DNA of 64,000 nt from Monodelphis domestica (taxonomy: Eukaryota; Chordata; Mammalia; Didelphimorphia; Didelphidae). The notes beneath the pieces are model-generated. The model ran no database searches and was not told the DNA's origin. It was given only the letters and a program-made list of their open reading frames with translations. Positions 58,310 to 64,000 of this stretch are shown here, piece after piece. Made by a program: the position numbers and the translations under genes. Each line of letters opens with the position of its first letter. Position 1 is the first letter of the stretch. Location: contig NC_077227.1 of assembly GCF_027887165.1 (NCBI RefSeq), positions 355,684,850 through 355,748,849 of the forward strand, written 5' to 3'.

Positions 58310-60834
58310 ACACATATGTGCTGTCTTAGATAAGTATTGGTTCCAAGGCAGAAGTACAATAAGGATTAGGCTATTGAGGTTAAGTGACTTCACCAGGGTA
58401 GATATAGCTTGGAAGTATCTGAGGCCAGATTTGAATCCAGAGCTTCCTTACTCTAGGCCCAAAACTATCCATTGAGCCCCTAGCTGTCTCTTATAGATGT
58501 ACAAATTGTTTCTGAATATACTTATTCTCTCAGAGAGAATTATTGTTGTGTATTCAGGACTGTTGGGGAGGTTGATTTTACCTTTAAATAAAAAAAAGCA
58601 GTTCTCCAAAAAGCATTTTAGAAAAAATTTCTTCAATCAGTATGATACTGTTGATATTTAAAAATTATTGCTGTTCAACATCTCATACCCTATACTAAGA
58701 TAAATTCAAAATGGGTAAAAAATATAAAGAGGGAAATTATAAAAGTAAATTAGGGCACCATAGAATTGTATATTTGTCACATCTATGGAAAAGGAAAGAA
58801 TTTAAGACCAAACAAGAGATAGAGAACAAGATGATATACAATGATATACAAGATGATATAAAATGAATAATTTTAATTGTTAGTTTTTGTACAAACAAAA
58901 CCAATGCAACCAAAATTAGAAAGGAAGCAACAAACTGGGAGAAAATTTTTGTAACAAAATCTCTGACAAAGATCTAATTTCTCAAATTTATAAGATACTA
59001 AGGCAAATGTATAAGAAATCAACTTATTCCCCAATTGGCAAATGGTCCAGGGATATGAATAGACAGTTTTCAGATGAGGAAATCAAAATTATCAATAATC
59101 ACATGAAAAAGTGTTCTAAATCCCTTCTGATTAGAGAAATGCAAATATGACAATAAAGGAAATAATAAATGTTGGAGGGGAAGTGGCAAAATTGGGACAC
59201 TAATGCATTGCTGTTGGAGTTGTGAATTGATCCAACCATTCTGGAAGGCAATTTGGAATTATGCCCATAGGGCTTTAAAAGAATGCATGCCCTTTGATCC
59301 AATAATACCACTACTAGGTCTGTACCCCAAAGAGATAAAAAAGTTTGTACAAAAATATAGCCGCGCTCTTTGTGGTGGCAAAAAAATTGAAAAATGAGCT
59401 GGTGTCCCTCGATTGGGGAATGGCTGAACAAATTGGTATATGTTGGTGATGGAATATTATTATGCTGTAAGGAATGATTAACTGCTTGATTTCTATATGA
59501 ACTAGAAAGACCTCCAGGAACTGATGTGGAGTGAAATGAGCAGAACCAGGAGAACATTGTCCACAGAGACTGAAACACTGGGGGATGATCAAATGTAATA
59601 GATTTTGCAACTAGTAAATGCAATGATCAAGAACAATCCTGAGGGATTTATGAGAAAGAATGTTATTTACATGTAGAGAAATAATTGTGGGAGTAGAAAC
59701 ACAGAAGAAAAACTATAAAATTTATCACTTATTTATATGGGCATATGATTTGGGGTTTTAGTTGTAAAAATTATTATAAAAATGAATAATATGGAAATAG
59801 GTATTGAGGATAATACACATATAACCCAGTGGAATTGCTTGCTAGCCCTGGGAAGGGGGAGGGAAGAGGGGAGAGAACGTGAATCATGTAACCATGGAAA
59901 AATACCTGAAAATAAATAATAAATAATGATTTTAAAAAATTACCACTGTCATTTTACTTCACCTAATAAACTAATGCCTTACTGTTTTAGAGAGGACATG
60001 TATTCCCAGGATTCCATAGATCTCCTTGCTAACTCAGGGTTACAGTTCCAGAAGCATGAAGAGGAAGGTATTGACACTTTGCACTTTGCAGAACTGCTTA
60101 TGACCTCAGGGGTGGTTCTCTGTGACAACGTCAAATGGCTTTCATTTCACAGGTCAGTCCTAGAAAGAATGTAAATAAATAATGACTTCACTAGGTCTCA
60201 GCATAAAAATGAATTGGACACATGGTCTCTGTTTCAGTCATTAGTAATAATGATTAAATTCAGCTATTGACTTGGTGCAGTTCCTTTGCTTTTGTCAGTC
60301 TAAGAAGAAAACTGGGCCCATTATAGGTGATTTCCCAAGGCATTTGAAAATCAGTTTGTATAATTCCAGGAGAATGAGGAAGTCAGGGCATTGCTGAGTT
60401 GCTATGTTGTGTTTGCCATTATTTTTAATCAACTGTGAAGACATTTGTCAACTTGATTAGAGAGTATTTTCTTTTTAGGACTCTTTCTGATATTATGCAT
60501 AAAATCCCACACTTATGACACATTTTAATATTTTTCCTTAATTCTTTTTTATGACCTGTTCTGTAATTAATCACTTTTGAGTTCAGTTATTTTAAAAATT
60601 GCAGTTGGAAAAAATAGGCCTTGGTGTTGAGAGGTAGAGTAACATTCTGCCATTTGTTTAACTGCAGTGACTTAATTCCTTCCATACAGTGGTTATGATT
60701 TTGGCTACATGGTAAAGCTGCTTACTGATTCCCGATTGCCAGAAGAAGAGCACGAATTCTTCCATATTCTGAACCTCTTCTTCCCATCTATCTATGATGT
60801 GAAATACTTGATGAAGAGTTGCAAAAATCTTAAG
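54573..60834 (+). CDS. CNOT8: CNOT8, first four coding exons (codons 1-206; gene continues to the right)
   Basis: CCR4-NOT subunit 8 (CAF1 family) is a DEDD-type 3'-5' exonuclease that shortens mRNA poly(A) tails in the cytoplasm. Exons 54573-54689, 57073-57266, 59991-60152 and 60690-60834 join in frame into 206 residues, from [20 protein letters not shown] to LMKSCKNLK. The family length is about 292, so roughly 86 residues are missing at the right edge. Catalytic D40 and E42 (DTEF, at the start of coding exon 2) and D161 (GYDFGY) are present; the fourth acidic residue lies outside. The N-terminal residues match CNOT8 rather than its paralogue CNOT7 as I remember them, and the neighbours LARP1 and FAXDC2 agree. 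No lesion is visible. The CpG-island promoter suggests broad expression. Confidence 0.97.
55080..56430 (+). mobile_element. L2-type LINE remnant, interrupted
   Basis: Pieces at 55080-55200, 55445-55980 and 56090-56430: GCTGCCAGATTAAAATTTC, CTGACCTGGAATAAC, AACCAAGTCACTCCTCTGC, TTAAGATACAAACACCTC, GCAGGTACTTAATAAATG. Several fragments, possibly more than one insertion. Confidence 0.5.
55205..55430 (-). mobile_element. MIR-type SINE within the L2-type sequence
   Basis: Antisense: TTTACAGTTTACAAAGTGC, TTATCCCTGTTTTACTGAGG, ACTTGCCCAGGATCACAAAAC, GACTTGAACTCAGGTC. Confidence 0.7.
56440..56580 (-). mobile_element. MIR-type SINE remnant
   Basis: TTTTAGAAGTCTTCTAGTCC, TTTTTCAGATGAATCTGAG, GAACACAGGTTCTTGCAC. 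Confidence 0.55.
56781..56972 (-). mobile_element. tRNA-derived SINE, about 100 bp before CNOT8 coding exon 2
   Basis: Antisense: AAAAAACCCCAAGAACTTAC, TTGCCCAGGATCATACAGC, GATTTGAATCCAGGTCC, head ACTTACCTGCC. Confidence 0.82.
57073..57266 (+). CDS. CNOT8: CNOT8 coding exon 2 (first two catalytic acids)
   Basis: [20 protein letters not shown] through WQFNFKFNL and two bases of Thr. Starts on the catalytic Asp codon. Acceptor CTTTTCTAG, donor GTAAGT. Confidence 0.97.
57455..57606 (+). mobile_element. tRNA-derived SINE, partial
   Basis: Sense: TCTGGGTTCAAATTTGGCCTC, GGGTAAGTCACTTAACTATG, tail AGAGAAGATAAAGG. Head degenerate. Confidence 0.75.
57746..57953 (-). mobile_element. tRNA-derived marsupial SINE with TSD
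   Basis: Antisense full-length copy, ending CACCCAGCTGCCCC. Perfect 12-bp duplication CTTTAGTGTAGA at 57734-57745 and 57954-57965. Confidence 0.94.
58274..58308 (+). repeat. (GT)n microsatellite
   Basis: About 16 GT units, then ACACACATATGTG. Probably polymorphic. Confidence 0.92.
58320..58492 (-). mobile_element. tRNA-derived SINE, diverged
   Basis: Antisense without the 3' tail: GTATTGGTTCCAAGGCAGAAG, GATTTGAATCCAGAGC, head CCCCTAGCTGTCT. The tail side is replaced by the (GT)n tract. Confidence 0.8.
58655..59940 (+). mobile_element. 5'-truncated L1 in CNOT8 intron 3 sense strand
   Basis: About 1.29 kb: ORF2 C-terminal part with broken frames (pieces such as [20 protein letters not shown] and [12 protein letters not shown]), 3'UTR, A-rich tail with AATAAATAATAAATAATG. 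It ends about 50 bp before CNOT8 coding exon 3. The flanks TTTAAAAATTATTGCTG and TTTTAAAAAATTACCACTG look like a decayed duplication, but this is uncertain. Confidence 0.88.
59991..60152 (+). CDS. CNOT8: CNOT8 coding exon 3
   Basis: [20 protein letters not shown] through DNVKWLSFH, after completing Thr104, plus two bases of Ser158. Acceptor ACTGTTTTAG, donor GTCAGT (less common but valid). An L1 copy ends only about 50 bp upstream. Confidence 0.96.
60690..60834 (+). CDS. CNOT8: CNOT8 coding exon 4 (third catalytic acid)
   Basis: [20 protein letters not shown] through LMKSCKNLK. Acceptor CCATACAG, donor GTAAAA (weak at +5). D161 lies in GYDFGY. It is the last CNOT8 exon found before the window ends. 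Confidence 0.96.
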
Positions 60835-61110
60835 GTAAAAATAATTTTTCATAATATCACCAGATACTACTTATCCACTAAAGTAAAAATATTATCCTAA
60901 AGATAGCTAATAGCTCTAATAGGAAAGGGCAGTTAACAAATTTGTGAACTAGCCTTTACTTGGCCCTTAAATCAGAAAACTTATAATATTCATTTCTGGA
61001 ATTCTTTACAGTTTATAAAGCAAGTGAGACTCAGAGAAGGGCATGTAATTGTTCTCATGGCTAGAGAAGTCTTTACTTTCCTTACTTTCCAATAATATTG
61101 CTTTTCTTTT

Positions 61111-61328
61111 CTTTAAAAAAAAATTTTTTTTTTAAAACCCTTACCTTCTGTCTTGGAGCCAATACTGTGTATTGGCTCCAAGGCAGAAGAGTGGTAAGGG
61201 CTAGGCAATGGGGGTCAAGTGACTTGCCCAGGGTCACACAGCTGGGAAGCATCTGAGGCCAGATTTGAACCTAGGACCTCCCGTCTCTAGGGCTAGCTCT
61301 CAATCCACTGAGCTACCCAGCTGCCCCC
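61111..61328 (-). mobile_element. tRNA-derived marsupial SINE with perfect 15-bp TSD
   Basis: Antisense full-length copy, close to the consensus. Perfect duplication TATTGCTTTTCTTTT at 61096-61110 and 61329-61343. The youngest-looking SINE in the window. Confidence 0.96.
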
Positions 61329-62664
61329 TATTGCTTTTCTTTTATTATCATTAGGTAAAACAACATTAGAGAGGCTAATTACATAGGAAGAATGCTATAA
61401 AATAAACAGTGGGCCAAATGAATAACTTTCAGTGGGGTTTCATGAAATTGCTGTAGAGAGTTGTTATAACTTGATGATGGTATATAATCTCAGCCAGACC
61501 TTCATAACTGTTCTGTAGTCCTATTCTAATTTATCCCTCATTTTGCATAGTAGCTGTTCCAAACTTTCTTTCTTTAGATTCCTATATTTCATTTTTATAA
61601 AGCATATGTTTTACCTTTCTGCTTCTCCAGGAAGATTGAAGTCCTACTTGAGCTCCTCCTGCCCTCATAAAATTTCAGATCATTTTCTTTCTCAAAGGGG
61701 CTGGCAATCTTACTCCTGTCAAGTCAATTACTTTGTGTATATACTTGATTCTGACTGTTGTCTCCAAATATCTGCTCTAGCAGTTATGTTTCTTCCTCAT
61801 GTTTAATTTTTCCTTCATCATTGATTCCTGTTTGGAAAAATGCTTAGATTTCCTTAATCCTTAAACAAAAAAATTTCCTTGATTCTCATAATATACTTCC
61901 TGTTCAGTAGCTAGCATCTTCATTTTGATATAGAAATTAAAAACAACAGTAACAAAAAATCCCCCAAGCTCCAACCCCCAAGGATCCAGTATTTCTGTTC
62001 TTGATCAGCCTCTCATAATCTGACTTCTCTTAACCACTTTACTGAAACTGGTAGCAACCACTTACCTCTTAGTTATTAAATCTAGTGATTCTTTTTCAAT
62101 CCTGTGGGGGGGGGGAATCTATATTTTTAGTTTTAGCCAAAATCTTTCAGAGGCAGTTTTAAAATATGCAATCATTTCTGCATTGGAGAGAGAGAGAGGT
62201 TAGATGGGGAGAATTTCTTTGCTAATCATACCCTGTCTTCAAGTAACTTCCAACTTACATATTGTACATGTTACATATTGTAATAGTTATGAAATGGAAG
62301 ATGAAACTTTATAGCAAAGTAAAATACAGATACATAGTTTAAACCTAGGGGTTTTTAATTGAGCAAGTAGAACATAGTGGTATACCCTAGAAGGAAATCT
62401 CTTCCTGAAACCAATTACTCCTCCTTCAACTATTCCTACTAAGGATTCTCCTTTTGTTTTGCTTAAAAGAGAACAAAGAGAGAGAACTCTTAGTTGGATT
62501 AAGTGAAAAGACATGAAACAGTAGAATGAAATTTAGTTTGGTCACCATAAACAAGACACATTCTTCTAATGATTGTAGTTTCAGAGAATTAAGATCTTCT
62601 CCAAAGCTGATTCAATGTTTTAGTCAAGTAACACCAAGGGACTTCAGACCAAGCCTGTCATTAT

Positions 62665-63768
62665 AGTCTTCCTTTTTTATTTTTATTTTTTGTTTCTGGG
62701 AGATATATATTTCCATGTTCATTTTTGTAAGTGAATAAGCATATAAAACCAAAACCCAAATAAACAAGTGAAAAATCATATACTTTAATCTGCATTCTGA
62801 CTCCAACAGTTCTTTCTCTGGATGTGGATAGTATTCTTTGTCGTAAGTCCCTCAGAATTGTCTTAGATTGTAGATCGTTAGATAGTAACAAAGTCTATCA
62901 CATTGATCATTTCACAGTATTGTTTTTACTATGTACAGTGCTCCTGGTTCTGCTTATTTCACTCTGCATCAGTCCATGAAGGTCTTTCCAGTTCTTATAG
63001 AAATCAAGCAGTTCATCATTTCCTATCTCACAATAGTATTCCATCCCCATCATATACCATAATTTGTTCAGCCGTTCTCCAATTGATGGACATCCCTTCA
63101 ATTTCCAGTTCTTTGCCACCACAAAAAAGTGAAAGTATAAATATTTTTGTACTGTTAAGATTAAAAATTAGTTTCTAGTAATAAAAGTATTATATTTTTA
63201 GAGATTTATTAAAGATTAAGAAATAAAGAAAATACAAAATAAGAAAGTACATGTCTAGGCCTAGAGAGCCCATTCACAACCACTCACTCTACATCTTGCC
63301 TGCCTGGAAGAGAGCACCCTGTCCCTAGAAGTGGAAGCCGAGAGAGCAAGTGGAAGGCGGAGTCAGTTTAAATATCCCTCTCTGCTCGTCGCCCAGGTGA
63401 GGACCTCACCCGGGATTATGGGGAACTCTGGGAGGTACCAAGGACTCCTGGGAATTGAAGTCCAGGGTTCAAATCTCCATTTTTACAGTACAAGTAGGTC
63501 CTTGACCCTTTTTTGGGATTTCTTTGGAATATAGAACTAATAATGGTATTACTGGATCAAAGGGTATACGTTGTTTTATTGTTCTTTGGGCATAATTCCA
63601 AGTTGCTCTCCAGAATGTTTGATCAGTTCACAACTCCACCAGAAGTGCATTAGAGTCCCAATTTTGCCACATCCCTGCTAACATTTATCACTTTCTGTTA
63701 CTGTCATATTGGCCAATCTGAGAGGTGTTAAGCGGTACCTCAGAGTTGTTTTAATTTGCATTCTCAAT
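62665..63768 (-). mobile_element. L1 copy, split by a solo LTR
   Basis: Antisense L1 3'UTR and ORF2 in two parts, 62665-63152 and 63488-63768. Removing the LTR and one GTAC restores the run TTTTTGTACAAGTAGGTCC, which matches the sense-strand L1 copy at 30443-31184. Confidence 0.87.
63153..63487 (-). mobile_element. Solo LTR of an endogenous retrovirus-like element
   Basis: 335 bp, bounded by TGTTAAG and TTTTACA (TG...CA ends) and a 4-bp duplication GTAC (63149-63152, 63488-63491). Read on the minus strand it has a TATA-like GATATTTAAAC (about 63366-63376), then AATAAA (63210-63205) about 50 nt before the 3' end: U3-R-U5 order. It has no coding sequence. The class is not resolved. Confidence 0.75.
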
Positions 63769-63784
63769 TTTTTTAAACCCTTAT
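63769..63784 (-). mobile_element. SINE tail stub
   Basis: TTTTTTTAAACCCTTA is the antisense 3' tail of the CAGCTGCCCC-type SINE, cut off at once by the next LTR. Confidence 0.4.
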
Positions 63785-64000
63785 TGTGTAAAAGTTAAAA
63801 TTAAATCTCAATAATATATTTTAAGAGATTTATTAATGATCATTAGAAATCAAGGAATAAAGAAGATACAAAATAAAGACCATGTGCCCATGACTGGTTA
63901 GCCATTTTTTTAGACAACCCCACTCACCACCATCAATGCTGATTCTACATCAGAGAGAGGGAGCATCCAAAGTCCACACCTTTTATCGTATCTACAGGAA
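63785..64000 (-). mobile_element. Second LTR of the same family, partial (runs off the window)
   Basis: Starts TGTGTAAAAG and aligns with the first LTR over GAGATTTATTAA, AAATCAAGGAATAAAGAAGATACAAAATAA and the C-rich stretch with CCACTCACCACC. Minus-strand AATAAA at 63834-63829. Whether it is a solo LTR or the edge of a provirus lies outside the window. Confidence 0.65.

Larger units (their letters stand above)
60835..64000 (+). other. CNOT8 intron after coding exon 4 (to window end)
   Basis: No further CNOT8 exon was found: the continuation expected after LKSCKNLK is absent. 61344-62660 is unique sequence with a poly-G run at 62106-62115. 62665-64000 is a stack of L1, SINE and LTR insertions. 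Confidence 0.8.

Noticed and set aside
59099..59623. A 174-codon open frame on the minus strand
   Set aside because: Antisense shadow of the L1 at 58655-59940.
1..64000. CRISPR array, operons, phage or other microbial systems
   Set aside because: The recurring units are dispersed SINEs in both orientations, not regular direct repeats with spacers, and the genes are spliced.

Overview
This is nuclear DNA from a mammal, most probably a marsupial. Exons are short, have GT-AG borders and sit far apart. The background is packed with a tRNA-derived SINE ending in the inverted motif CAGCTGCCCC, 5'-truncated L1 copies, a chimeric tRNA-RTE SINE, CR1/L3- and L2-type LINE remnants and MIR-type elements, a mix typical of opossum and Australian marsupial genomes. 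I cannot fix the species.

Three genes are present, in the order known from human 5q33.2 (LARP1 - FAXDC2 - CNOT8). Positions 1-7790 (+) hold the 3' end of LARP1: three coding exons for the last part of the cap-binding DM15 region and the tail, then a 3'UTR of about 4 kb. Positions 13543-28015 (-) hold a complete FAXDC2 coding sequence in eight exons, 333 codons plus stop if the upstream site of a NAGNAG acceptor is used. A candidate non-coding first exon lies at 39.7-39.9 kb. Positions 49.5-60.8 kb (+) hold the CpG-island promoter and the first four coding exons of CNOT8 (codons 1-206, with three of the four DEDD catalytic residues). The rest of CNOT8 lies beyond the window.

LARP1 and FAXDC2 are tail to tail; FAXDC2 and CNOT8 are head to head. 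The genes are not an operon. LARP1 (5'TOP mRNA control) and CNOT8 (CCR4-NOT deadenylase) both act on mRNA; FAXDC2 is a di-iron membrane hydroxylase family member. The gaps are introns or intergenic DNA made largely of transposon layers, many datable by nesting and target-site duplications (TSDs).

I found no CRISPR array, phage, bacterial gene or new multi-gene system. The best leads are the candidate FAXDC2 first exon and promoter, a NAGNAG acceptor in FAXDC2, a solo LTR with a ZNF143-like motif, a strong RFX X-box near CNOT8, and several nested transposons with readable order. Repeat family names are from memory of consensus sequences, not from a library search.
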